Positions 1-6,088 of a DNA stretch of 7,140 nt are shown piece after piece. The stretch comes from Puniceicoccales bacterium (GTDB lineage Bacteria > Verrucomicrobiota > Verrucomicrobiia > Opitutales > JAIRKQ01). The stretch is taken from NCBI GenBank assembly GCA_031266155.1, contig JAISBO010000072.1:1-7140 (forward strand), in the 5' to 3' direction. The position numbers were made by a program, and so were the translations under genes. Position 1 is the first letter of the stretch; every line of letters begins with the position of its first letter. Under the pieces are notes generated by a model. That model was given only the letters and a program-made list of their open reading frames with translations, was not told the DNA's origin and ran no database searches.

Positions 1-1
1 A

Positions 2-322
2 GGAGTAAACACTGGAGCAATGACGACTGCTCCACAGGCACTTAATGGAGTAAACATTCAGCCAGCGGTATTTAAAGCAGTCGAAGAAACGAGTGCTAGG
101 TCTCTATTGGGCAAAGTAGCTGCGTTGGGGCGATCTGCATGGGCGCTGGCAATTGCTCACCCCGTTATAGCCACTATGGCTGTGGTTGCCGCCATTGCAA
201 TACCTACGCTAATTATAGCATGGCGAAAAAACAAAGAGAAAAATGTTATAATGCCGCGGAGCAATGAAGTACCGCAGAGCAATGAAATAGCGCAAAGCGA
301 TAAGTCGAGTGGTGTGCCCTAG
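2..322 (+). CDS. Repeat protein with C-terminal membrane anchor, 5'-truncated by window edge (paralogue of 547-1479)
   Basis: Family not recognised. The frame is open from base 2, and the codons before the first ATG (position 20) read GVNTGA. That matches the repeat motif of the downstream paralogue, so ATG 20 is probably internal and the true start lies outside the window. What is visible is a short Ala/Gly-type repeat remnant (GVNTGAM, QPAVFKA), then SLLGK, then a hydrophobic stretch from about WALAIAHPVIA to PTLIIAW that should span a membrane once. A basic patch (RKNKEK) and a hydrophilic tail with a three-fold hexapeptide repeat follow. No cysteine is present. The membrane segment is almost identical to that of the next gene, so the two are tandem paralogues. 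Under the positive-inside rule the short tail would face the cytosol, or the inside of whichever membrane receives it. Function is unknown; real coding is supported by the conserved paralogue. Confidence 0.72.
   Translation, partial: GVNTGAMTTAPQALNGVNIQPAVFKAVEETSARSLLGKVAALGRSAWALAIAHPVIATMAVVAAIAIPTLIIAWRKNKEKNVIMPRSNEVPQSNEIAQSDKSSGVP
257..310 (+). repeat. Three tandem 18-nt units encoding a hexapeptide repeat
   Basis: Three in-frame 18-nt units encode RSNEVP, QSNEIA and QSDKSS, directly after the membrane segment and basic patch of the first gene. The paralogue keeps only one clear copy (QSNETS) before an acidic Ser/Asp-rich stretch, so the tail has changed copy number between paralogues. 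Confidence 0.6.
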
Positions 323-416
323 GGTCAATTCCCATGGAATAGTCCGAAGGTTTTACTAAAATTTCCCTGTTTTGGTGGGTTGTGCATTCAGTGCCTTGCT
401 CCAGAAGGAACAAATT

Positions 417-446
417 TTGAAAATGTTACCTATTTTGTAGTATACT
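417..446 (+). promoter_or_regulatory. Putative sigma70 promoter for the 547-1479 gene
   Basis: TTGAAA (417-422) and TATACT (441-446) are separated by 18 nt, a good match to the sigma70 -35/-10 consensus. It lies in the 224-nt intergenic gap between the paralogues and would give a leader of roughly 95 nt before the GTG at 547. No strong terminator was found between the first gene and this site. Prediction by eye only. Confidence 0.45.
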
Positions 447-546
447 CAAAGTTGATAAATTTCATATCGGTCAAAGCTTAGCTTATGTCCTTTTTGATTT
501 TTCACTTGCAATTTGTGAGAATTTCTTAAGAGAATAACCAGTCACT

Positions 547-1479
547 GTGGTAGTTGTAATCAAATATAATGATATGAGAGGAATTTCTAGACAAGCAGCA
601 ATAATAGGCGCAGGTGTTCAATCGGCGGTTGCAGGTATTACGAATATGTGGCGAGGGGAAACAATTGCAGCCCCTATAGTGAACATTGCGCTAAAAACAC
701 ACAGTATAACTAACGGGACAAGTGCCGCATTATCATCCTTTGAAGCAGTAGCAAAAAGTATGAGTGCTAGAGCGGTGGCAAGTACCGCACTAGTGCCTTT
801 TAAAGCAGCAGCCGGAGGTGTGAATGCTGGAGCAATGGCGACTGTCGCACAGGGAGTTAGTGGTGCAAGCACTGCACTAGTGTTATCTGAAACAGCAACT
901 GCAGGCGTAGGTGGGGGAGCAATGGCGACTGCCGCACAAGGAATGGGTGCAAGCACTGCACTAGTACATTTTGGAGCAGTAACCGGAGGTGCGAATGCTG
1001 GAGCAATAATGCCTGCCCCACAGGTATTTAGCCTCCAGCCAATGGTATTTAAAGCAACGGTCGAAAGCGTAAATACTGGAGCAATGGCGAATGCCGTATG
1101 GACAATGAAGGGAGTCCCCATTCGGCAGGTGTCATTTGGGACTCCAACGGTGTTATCTGAAGTAATAATTGAAGGGGCAAGTCCCGCTGCAGTATCTAAA
1201 ACAATAGCCACAGAGACAATAGCTGCGAAGACAAGTGTCGGATCTGCCGCCGGGTCTCTGTTGGGCAAAGTAGTTGCGCTGGGAAAATCTGCGTGGGCGC
1301 TGGCAGTTGCTCACCCCGTTATCGCCACAATGGCTGTGGTTGCCACCATTGCAATACCCGCACTAATTATAGCATGGCGAAGAAATAAAGGGGAGAATGT
1401 TATAATATCACAGAGTAATGAAACATCAAGTGATGAATCGGATGATATCCCCTCTGGACCAATAATCATCCCTTTATAA
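547..1479 (+). CDS. Ala/Gly-rich degenerate-repeat protein with single C-terminal membrane segment
   Basis: Family not recognised. The 310-residue product has a weakly hydrophobic N-terminus and no clear cleavable signal peptide. Degenerate repeats of 28-29 residues occupy about residues 79-192, with consensus elements STALV, GGxNAGAMA and AQG. A Ser/Thr/Ala-rich linker, one predicted transmembrane segment (about 249-277), a basic patch (RRNK) and an acidic Ser/Asp tail ending in IIIPL follow. It has no cysteine. The start is uncertain: GTG 547 has only a distant AAGAGA (528-533), while ATG 574 has no visible Shine-Dalgarno; an in-frame stop at 535-537 rules out anything further upstream. The preceding truncated gene is a close paralogue. 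A tail-anchored surface protein, a secreted effector or a structural repeat protein are all possible. The nearby type III rod gene makes an effector thinkable but does not prove it. Confidence 0.75.
   Translation: MVVVIKYNDMRGISRQAAIIGAGVQSAVAGITNMWRGETIAAPIVNIALKTHSITNGTSAALSSFEAVAKSMSARAVASTALVPFKAAAGGVNAGAMATVAQGVSGASTALVLSETATAGVGGGAMATAAQGMGASTALVHFGAVTGGANAGAIMPAPQVFSLQPMVFKATVESVNTGAMANAVWTMKGVPIRQVSFGTPTVLSEVIIEGASPAAVSKTIATETIAAKTSVGSAAGSLLGKVVALGKSAWALAVAHPVIATMAVVATIAIPALIIAWRRNKGENVIISQSNETSSDESDDIPSGPIIIPL
781..1122 (+). repeat. Four degenerate 84-87 nt coding repeats
   Basis: Units start at 781, 868, 952 and 1039, with lengths 87, 84, 87 and 84 nt, all in frame. The first three begin STALV and carry GAMA or GAI motifs; the fourth (PMVFKA...NTGAMA) is more diverged. 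A 20-nt string is exactly repeated at 862-881 and 946-965, and a 16-nt string at 829-844 and 916-931. The repeats therefore arose by fairly recent duplication inside the gene. The truncated paralogue upstream carries the same motifs. Confidence 0.7.
1255..1406 (+). repeat. Conserved membrane-anchor module shared with 101-252
   Basis: This 152-nt block aligns without gaps to positions 101-252 in the upstream paralogue. By hand count about 19 bases differ (roughly 87% identity), in 16 codons. About half of these are synonymous, and most of the rest are conservative (Ala/Val, Ile/Val, Arg/Lys). It encodes SLLGK through the transmembrane segment to NVI. It is the best conserved part of the pair; the repeat region and tail differ more. 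Confidence 0.8.
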
Positions 1480-1588
1480 AAAGTTCTTGACCGCGTGGGT
1501 TGAAGAAATAAATAGGAAGACAGCAAAAAAGTTTTGGTTTGGGGAAAGAGAGGACAAAATGTAACCATTTTCCCTAGAGCTGAGATTG

Positions 1589-1635
1589 AAAAGCAGGGAA
1601 GAGGGGTATTTTTATCCTTTCCCGGGGGCTTTTTT
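1589..1635 (+). terminator. Probable intrinsic terminator after the repeat-protein gene
   Basis: AAAAGC (1589-1594) pairs with GCTTTT (1628-1633). Inside it, GGGAA-g-AGG (1596-1604) pairs with CCTTTCCC (1616-1623) around an 11-nt loop. The two stems are separated by an asymmetric internal loop (one A against four G). A run of six T (1630-1635) ends the structure. It would separate the repeat-protein transcript from dnaG, whose own promoter would then have to lie within the following 37 nt, or be supplied by read-through. Confidence 0.55.
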
Positions 1636-1672
1636 GTAACCAAAGGTATATGGAATATTTACTTTCCGGGGA

Positions 1673-3508
1673 ATGATAACGCGTGATTGCCTAGATAAAA
1701 TAAAAAATTCTGTCGATATTTATGATGTTGTGTCACCATACGTTACGCTGAAACGGTGTGGGGTTAATTGGCGCGGATTGAGTCCTTTCAATCAGGAGAA
1801 AACCCCGTCCTTTTTCGTCATGCCAGCGAAAAAAATGTTCCGATGTTTTAGTTCTGGCAATGCGGGTGATATTTTTCGATTCGTACAACTAAAGGAAAAC
1901 GTATCATTTGCCGATGCCGTTGAAATGATAGCCGAACGGTTTAATATTCCGCTGGAATTTGAAAAGTCGGAAACTTTCGAAACGAAGCCCTATGCGAAAA
2001 AAACGTTGTTTGAATTGCACGGATTGGTGTGCGATTTTTTTGTGGAAAATTTCCATGCCAATAATGCTTGTGGAGAAAAAATTCGGCAGTACTGGGTAGA
2101 AAACAGGAAGTTCTCTCTGGATGTGGCAAAGGAAAATGGCATAGGTTTTGCGGGGAATGATGATAGGGCACTGGTAGAAAAAATACTCCAGGCTGGCTAC
2201 TCCTTGGATGCCATAAAGGCTAGTGGAATTTTCTATGCCAAGGAAAATGAAACCGATTCTCGTAGGTTTATGGGGCGATTTAATTCGCGACTAACAATTC
2301 CTATCAGAAATACCCAGGGAAAAATCGTTGGATTTTCGGCAAGATTTATAGATGGTATAGGGCAGCAAAATAATTTTGCCGATGCTAAGTATATAAACTC
2401 TCCAGCAACGGAAATTTTCCAAAAGGGAAGCATACTCTTCGGGCTCGACAGGGCACGGCAATACCTGGAACCAAATGGACCTTTTTGGATGGTCGAAGGC
2501 CAATTCGATGCCATGCGTTGCTGGGATAATGGCATCAATACCGCCATTGCTCCCCAGGGTACGGCCATCACAGATGTCCAGTTGAGCACTTTACGGCGGT
2601 ATAGTGTACACTTGAATTGTATGCTTGACGGTGATAATGCAGGATTGAAGGCAGCGGAACGTCTGCTGACAATGGCAATCACAGCTGGATTGGATGTGAA
2701 ATTTTTTATCCTACCGGAAGGGCAGGACCCGGACAGCTATTTTTGTGAGGATTTTGAAAATAGGTTCCAAGGATTACAGCGGTCCGGCATGACGGGGATA
2801 GAATTTTTGGCAAACCGGTGGCTAGCTAAAAAAAATATTACGGCACAGGAAAAAGTAGAAACGCTTAGGAGGATCTACGAAATAATTTCCATTGCCGAAT
2901 CTTCCATCGTTCAAAAATCATACCTGGACGAGCTATCGATGGTGGCAAACCTTGATCGGCATGCGATTTTCCAAGATTTTAAGTCATTTTTGCAGAAAAA
3001 GCCCTTTGTGGGGAACTCGAAGGTTGTCACAGATGAAATACAGAAAATTCCACAGGGAAAGCTATCCACTGCAGAAAGCCAATTGTTGGCAATAGTTCTG
3101 TCGAATGATAGAATAGCAAAACAAATGTTGAATTTCTACGAACAACCATTTTTACAAAATTTAACATCCCGTGAAGGAAAAGTATTGCTAAAAATCCTAA
3201 ATGAAATTAAAGAGTATATGTGGGAGGGGATTGCTAAATTGGAAGAGTCACCATTATTTTCGGATGATGAAAAGAATTTGATATACTTTTCATTGGCCGA
3301 CTTCGACGAAGATTGCGAGCATCTTGCCGTTGCGAATTTATGCCTGCGTAAGCTCCATTCAAATTTCATCAAGGAAGAAATTAATAAAGTTAATGACAAA
3401 TTTCGGAAAATTTCTCTTGACGAAAGCGATAGTATAAAAACCTTACAGGAATGCAGACTAAATTTGCGTAAAATGTTAGAGCACCCACCGCAAATTGTTC
3501 AATTGTAA
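1673..3508 (+). CDS. dnaG: DNA primase DnaG with degenerate zinc-finger
   Basis: Synthesises RNA primers on the lagging strand, working with the replicative helicase. The product is 611 residues, within the normal bacterial range. The N-terminal CHC2-type domain (about 1-95) keeps the family fold motifs (EKTPSF, GDIFRF), but three of the four zinc ligands are replaced: Ser37, Asn40 and Ser61, with only Cys58 kept. The catalytic core follows (RFNSRLTIPIR, KYINSPATEIFQKG). The TOPRIM domain has Glu275 and Asp279 (VEGQFDAM), Asp319/Asp321 (LDGDNAG) and DPD at 352-354, so the metal-binding active site looks intact. A C-terminal region of roughly 230 residues would bind helicase. ATG 1673 gives the typical DnaG N-terminus (DIYDVVSPYV); GGGG ends 1 nt before it, too close to be a normal ribosome site. 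It is followed after 5 nt by rpoD, so the two are almost certainly co-transcribed. Confidence 0.96.
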   Translation: MITRDCLDKIKNSVDIYDVVSPYVTLKRCGVNWRGLSPFNQEKTPSFFVMPAKKMFRCFSSGNAGDIFRFVQLKENVSFADAVEMIAERFNIPLEFEKSETFETKPYAKKTLFELHGLVCDFFVENFHANNACGEKIRQYWVENRKFSLDVAKENGIGFAGNDDRALVEKILQAGYSLDAIKASGIFYAKENETDSRRFMGRFNSRLTIPIRNTQGKIVGFSARFIDGIGQQNNFADAKYINSPATEIFQKGSILFGLDRARQYLEPNGPFWMVEGQFDAMRCWDNGINTAIAPQGTAITDVQLSTLRRYSVHLNCMLDGDNAGLKAAERLLTMAITAGLDVKFFILPEGQDPDSYFCEDFENRFQGLQRSGMTGIEFLANRWLAKKNITAQEKVETLRRIYEIISIAESSIVQKSYLDELSMVANLDRHAIFQDFKSFLQKKPFVGNSKVVTDEIQKIPQGKLSTAESQLLAIVLSNDRIAKQMLNFYEQPFLQNLTSREGKVLLKILNEIKEYMWEGIAKLEESPLFSDDEKNLIYFSLADFDEDCEHLAVANLCLRKLHSNFIKEEINKVNDKFRKISLDESDSIKTLQECRLNLRKMLEHPPQIVQL

Positions 3509-3512
3509 AAAT
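3494..3512 (+). repeat. AT-rich motif at the dnaG/rpoD junction, also found before the SctI gene
   Basis: ATTGTT-C-AATTGTAAAAAT overlaps the dnaG stop codon and ends 1 nt before the rpoD ATG. The same 18 bases, lacking the single C, occur at 5325-5342 upstream of the next gene. Function unknown; it could be chance in AT-rich DNA or a shared regulatory element. Confidence 0.4.
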
Positions 3513-3513
3513 A

Positions 3514-5229
3514 ATGACAAAACACGAGAAAAACAATCCCGAAACCGGGACGGCAGCAGATGCTAACGCAAGAATACAATCTCTCATACGATTAGCACGG
3601 CAAAGAGGGTATGTATCTTTGCAAGATATCAATGAAACTCTGCCAGGAGCTCTAGCTAATCCAAAAGAAGCTGAAAACATCATCAATATTTTAGAAAATC
3701 TCAACATCGAGATTTTGGATGCTGAAGAGGCCGAACAGTATCGGAGTAAAGTTGAAGAGGAAATGGCAGAACCCGTTTCGCCATCCGGAGAGAATATTGA
3801 GGACCCCGTTCGTATGTATCTCCGCCAGATGGGACAGGTCCCATTGCTTACGCGTACCGAAGAGGTGGCCATTTCCAAAACAATTGAGAGGGAAGAATTG
3901 CGCGCACAGGATGAGCTATTTTCTATTCATTTAACGGCAGAATTTCAAATTGATTTGGCAGAAAAGTTACTCTGCCGGGAGGAACGATTTGACCGCATAG
4001 TTCTCGATAAAAAGATAGAAAGCCGGGAGGCCTATTACTCGATGTTAGCCCGTGCCGTACAGGATAGCAAGATGTTATTTGCAAAGGTAAAAGAATCTTG
4101 GAAAGCGTATCAGGAAGCTAAAGAAACAGCGGACGAAGAAAAAATCAGACCAATCGAGGCACGGTTGAAACAGTTTCAAACGCAGCTAAAAACCGTTTTA
4201 AAACGTTTTTGTTTCAAAATGAAAATTTTCGAAGAACCTCTGGCAAAATTACGTCCAGATGTTCGCCAAATCAATCAACTGTATGCTGATCTGGAACGTG
4301 CCCATAAATCTCTGGCAAATGGAGACAAGTCTCAAGTAGAAGCAATTGATAGAATCAATAAGGCCCTGAAAAAGTTTGAAATCAAACATGAGGTTGCCCC
4401 CAAGCGTTTGGTCGAGATTATAAAAGCATTTAAGTTTCATATGGGTGAAGCCTATAGGGCAAAACGGGCAATGGTGGAAGCCAATCTGCGGCTTGTCATT
4501 AGCATTGCGAAGAAATATACCAATCGCGGACTATCATTTTTGGATTCCATTCAAGAAGGCAATATGGGCCTTATGAAAGCCGTTGAGAAATTTGAGTATC
4601 GTCGGGGATATAAATTTTCAACCTATGCAACCTGGTGGATACGCCAAGCTATAACGCGTTCGATCGCAGACCAAGCTAGAACTATTCGCATTCCCGTACA
4701 CATGATAGACTCACTGAATCGGGTCATGCAGGTGCAAAAGCAACTTACCCAGGAATTAGGCCATTCTCCGACGGCAGAAGACGTGGCTAAGGAAGTCAAA
4801 ATGCCTATTGATCGAGTACAAACCATAATGAAGATGGCCCAACAACCAATTTCCCTGCAAAATCCTGTTGGCGATGGGGAAGATTCCAGTTTTGGGGATT
4901 TCATCGAAGATAAAAATGCTGAAAATCCATATGATATGACGGCCTTTAGTCTGCTTCGCGAGAAAATAGGCAGTGTTTTGGACAGTTTGACTCAACGGGA
5001 ACGGGAAGTTTTGATGCTGCGCTTCGGATTGAGGGATGGGTATAGTAGGACTTTGGAAGAGGTGGGGCAGGTGTTTAATGTTACCCGGGAAAGAATTCGT
5101 CAGATAGAAGCAAAAGCTTTGAGAAAAATGCGACACCCAACGAGGATTCGCCAGTTGCATGGTTTCTTTGACAATGAATTGCAGTCGGAGGGTCCAGGGT
5201 TTGAAAATTTTGTCACAGACGATGAATAA
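3514..5229 (+). CDS. rpoD: Principal RNA polymerase sigma factor (sigma70, RpoD)
   Basis: Housekeeping sigma factor that directs RNA polymerase to -35/-10 promoters. All group 1 regions are visible in the 571 residues. Region 1.1 is at about 18-72 and region 1.2 at 97-125 (DPVRMYLRQMGQVPLLTR). A charged non-conserved insert of roughly 190 residues follows. Regions 2.1-2.4 lie at about 318-397 (EANLRLVISIAKKY, YKFSTYATWWIRQAI, ARTIRIPVHM). Region 3 spans about 398-475. Region 4 spans about 485-544, with the -35 recognition helix-turn-helix (TLEEVGQVFNVTRERIRQ). A tail of about 27 residues follows HPTR, slightly longer than in E. coli. ATG 3514 lies 5 nt after the dnaG stop and has no clear Shine-Dalgarno, which suggests translational coupling to dnaG. 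The dnaG–rpoD order matches the classical macromolecular-synthesis operon, but rpsU is not upstream here. Confidence 0.97.
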   Translation: MTKHEKNNPETGTAADANARIQSLIRLARQRGYVSLQDINETLPGALANPKEAENIINILENLNIEILDAEEAEQYRSKVEEEMAEPVSPSGENIEDPVRMYLRQMGQVPLLTRTEEVAISKTIEREELRAQDELFSIHLTAEFQIDLAEKLLCREERFDRIVLDKKIESREAYYSMLARAVQDSKMLFAKVKESWKAYQEAKETADEEKIRPIEARLKQFQTQLKTVLKRFCFKMKIFEEPLAKLRPDVRQINQLYADLERAHKSLANGDKSQVEAIDRINKALKKFEIKHEVAPKRLVEIIKAFKFHMGEAYRAKRAMVEANLRLVISIAKKYTNRGLSFLDSIQEGNMGLMKAVEKFEYRRGYKFSTYATWWIRQAITRSIADQARTIRIPVHMIDSLNRVMQVQKQLTQELGHSPTAEDVAKEVKMPIDRVQTIMKMAQQPISLQNPVGDGEDSSFGDFIEDKNAENPYDMTAFSLLREKIGSVLDSLTQREREVLMLRFGLRDGYSRTLEEVGQVFNVTRERIRQIEAKALRKMRHPTRIRQLHGFFDNELQSEGPGFENFVTDDE

Positions 5230-5253
5230 TGTGAAATTTTTTTAAAACTGTCC

Positions 5254-5286
5254 TGTGCCTCCGAAGTTGTTTATGGAGCATGTTTT
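5254..5286 (+). terminator. Weak terminator-like hairpin after rpoD
   Basis: TGTGC(c)TCC (5254-5262) can pair with GGAGCATG (5275-5282), with one bulged C and two G·T pairs, around a 12-nt loop. Four T (5283-5286) follow. It sits 25 nt beyond the rpoD stop. The stem is imperfect and the T run short, so read-through into the next gene is possible. Confidence 0.33.
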
Positions 5287-5324
5287 GATTCAATTTAACA
5301 CTCTCAATCCCAGGGTAAAACCCC

Positions 5325-5342
5325 ATTGTTAATTGTAAAAAT
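5325..5342 (+). repeat. Second copy of the AT-rich junction motif
   Basis: ATTGTTAATTGTAAAAAT matches 3494-3512 apart from one missing C. It covers the possible -35 element of the downstream gene. Meaning unknown. Confidence 0.4.
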
Positions 5343-5361
5343 CCTTGACTTTCTTTATAAA
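5333..5361 (+). promoter_or_regulatory. Possible sigma70 promoter for the SctI-like gene
   Basis: TTGTAA (5333-5338) and TATAAA (5356-5361) are spaced 17 nt apart. The expected transcription start (about 5368) would fall inside the Shine-Dalgarno AAGG, leaving a very short leader. The promoter may therefore be false, or the message may begin further upstream. Confidence 0.3.
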
Positions 5362-5366
5362 AAGTT

Positions 5367-5370
5367 AAGG
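5367..5370 (+). promoter_or_regulatory. Ribosome binding site that favours ATG 5380
   Basis: AAGG (5367-5370) lies 9 nt before ATG 5380, good spacing for initiation there. The alternative in-frame TTG at 5326 has no comparable site and would add 18 Leu/Lys/Phe-rich residues unlike the start of rod proteins. Confidence 0.5.
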
Positions 5371-5379
5371 TTTAAGTTC

Positions 5380-5916
5380 ATGGATCAAGTAGCTATAGTC
5401 GATGAAAAATTACGGGCACAAATAGGGAAAATTATGGCAGAGGATCAGATGGATCTCCAGAAATTATCTGATTCCTTGTCTGCGAGTGCTAACCCAAACG
5501 ATGCTGCAAAATTCAGCGCTGCGTTTGAGGACGCTAGCGTAAACGTTGATTCCGTAACCAGTCGTCTAGACCGAACCACAAATGCTTTGGTCGATATCAA
5601 TCCCAATCTTGCCGAATCAATCAGAGATGTTAGGCAGATAGTTCCAAATGTCGTATATAAGTTGGAAGGGAAAGTGGTTCAATCTTCCGGAGAAGCATAT
5701 CAGAATCGGCTATCCGACTTTATGTCTTCGGTTAAGCGGCAATTAGACCACATGACAAATGTGGCAGCAGAACTAGCTCAAAAGCCAGATTTATCGCAAG
5801 GAGATTTAATGCGTATACAGTACGAAGTAATGCAAATGTCGATTGTCCTCGATGTCGCATCTAAGGTTGGAGATAAGGGATCCCAAGCTTTACAAACTCT
5901 GTTCAGAGACAAATAA
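5380..5916 (+). CDS. sctI: Probable type III secretion inner-rod protein (SctI/YscI/HrpB family)
   Basis: SctI proteins form the inner rod/adaptor of the injectisome, joining the export apparatus to the needle in the periplasm; they are themselves exported and lack a Sec signal. From ATG 5380 the product is 178 residues, longer than YscI or PrgJ (roughly 100-115). Two family features are visible. The first is an N-terminal segment PNDAAKFSAAFED (about residues 37-49), resembling the F-x-A-A/M motif of YscI. The second is a C-terminal amphipathic helix (about 137-178) with LSQGDLMRIQ, VASKVGDKG and ALQTLFR, matching the pattern at the end of PrgJ and YscI. The middle (about 50-135) is a longer helical, Asn/Asp/Gln-rich stretch. 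There is no cysteine and no membrane segment. Neighbours are rpoD and lptD rather than secretion genes, so the rest of the apparatus would lie elsewhere. The call rests on remembered motif similarity, not a search. Confidence 0.75.
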   Translation: MDQVAIVDEKLRAQIGKIMAEDQMDLQKLSDSLSASANPNDAAKFSAAFEDASVNVDSVTSRLDRTTNALVDINPNLAESIRDVRQIVPNVVYKLEGKVVQSSGEAYQNRLSDFMSSVKRQLDHMTNVAAELAQKPDLSQGDLMRIQYEVMQMSIVLDVASKVGDKGSQALQTLFRDK

Positions 5917-6004
5917 TAGGCGTGGATATCGTAAAAATCACCGTTTTGAAAATGTCAAATTAACCTTCCGTCGTATTTTTTGTTCGTCTAGTTGCTCCCT
6001 TGGG

Positions 6005-6034
6005 TTGGTATGCAGGTGAGGTTCGGTTTTTAAT
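6005..6034 (+). promoter_or_regulatory. Possible sigma70 promoter for the LptD gene
   Basis: TTGGTA (6005-6010) and TTTAAT (6029-6034) are 18 nt apart, in the 172-nt gap after the SctI-like gene. Transcription would start near 6041, giving a leader of about 48 nt that contains the strong ribosome site. Match by eye only. Confidence 0.3.
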
Positions 6035-6088
6035 GCAATCGATGGTTAGGAAGAAAGATTTTTATTTTCATAGGGGTGGAGATTACAC

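Noticed and set aside
505..521. TCAC-N9-GTGA inverted repeat upstream of the repeat-protein gene, as a possible operator
   Set aside because: Four-base arms are expected by chance in this length of AT-rich DNA and no second copy was seen.
618..1268. Long antisense frame (216 codons) opposite the repeat-protein gene
   Set aside because: It is the mirror of Ala/Gly-rich codons, which rarely give stops on the other strand. The + strand frame is supported by a conserved paralogue and by repeats in register with its reading frame.
1487..1514. TTGACC...TAAATA as a dnaG promoter
   Set aside because: The -10 matches poorly (3 of 6), and a transcript from it would meet the predicted terminator at 1589-1635 before dnaG.
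1311..1643. Antisense frame covering the anchor module and terminator
   Set aside because: It overlaps a conserved + strand membrane segment and a terminator hairpin, and its product shows no recognisable motif.
2233..2682. Antisense frame inside dnaG
   Set aside because: It lies entirely within the conserved primase catalytic core and resembles no family; an ordinary shadow frame.
3390..3878. Antisense frame across the dnaG/rpoD junction
   Set aside because: Both + strand genes here are unambiguous; the antisense product is composition-driven with no motif.
5326..5379. TTG 5326 as an upstream start for the SctI-like protein
   Set aside because: It would add 18 hydrophobic/basic residues atypical of the family and has no ribosome site, while ATG 5380 has AAGG at 9 nt.
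5921..5947. Possible terminator after the SctI-like gene (CGTGGAT...ATCACCG then TTTT)
   Set aside because: The stem needs bulges and is only about 5 bp, with a four-T run; too weak to call.
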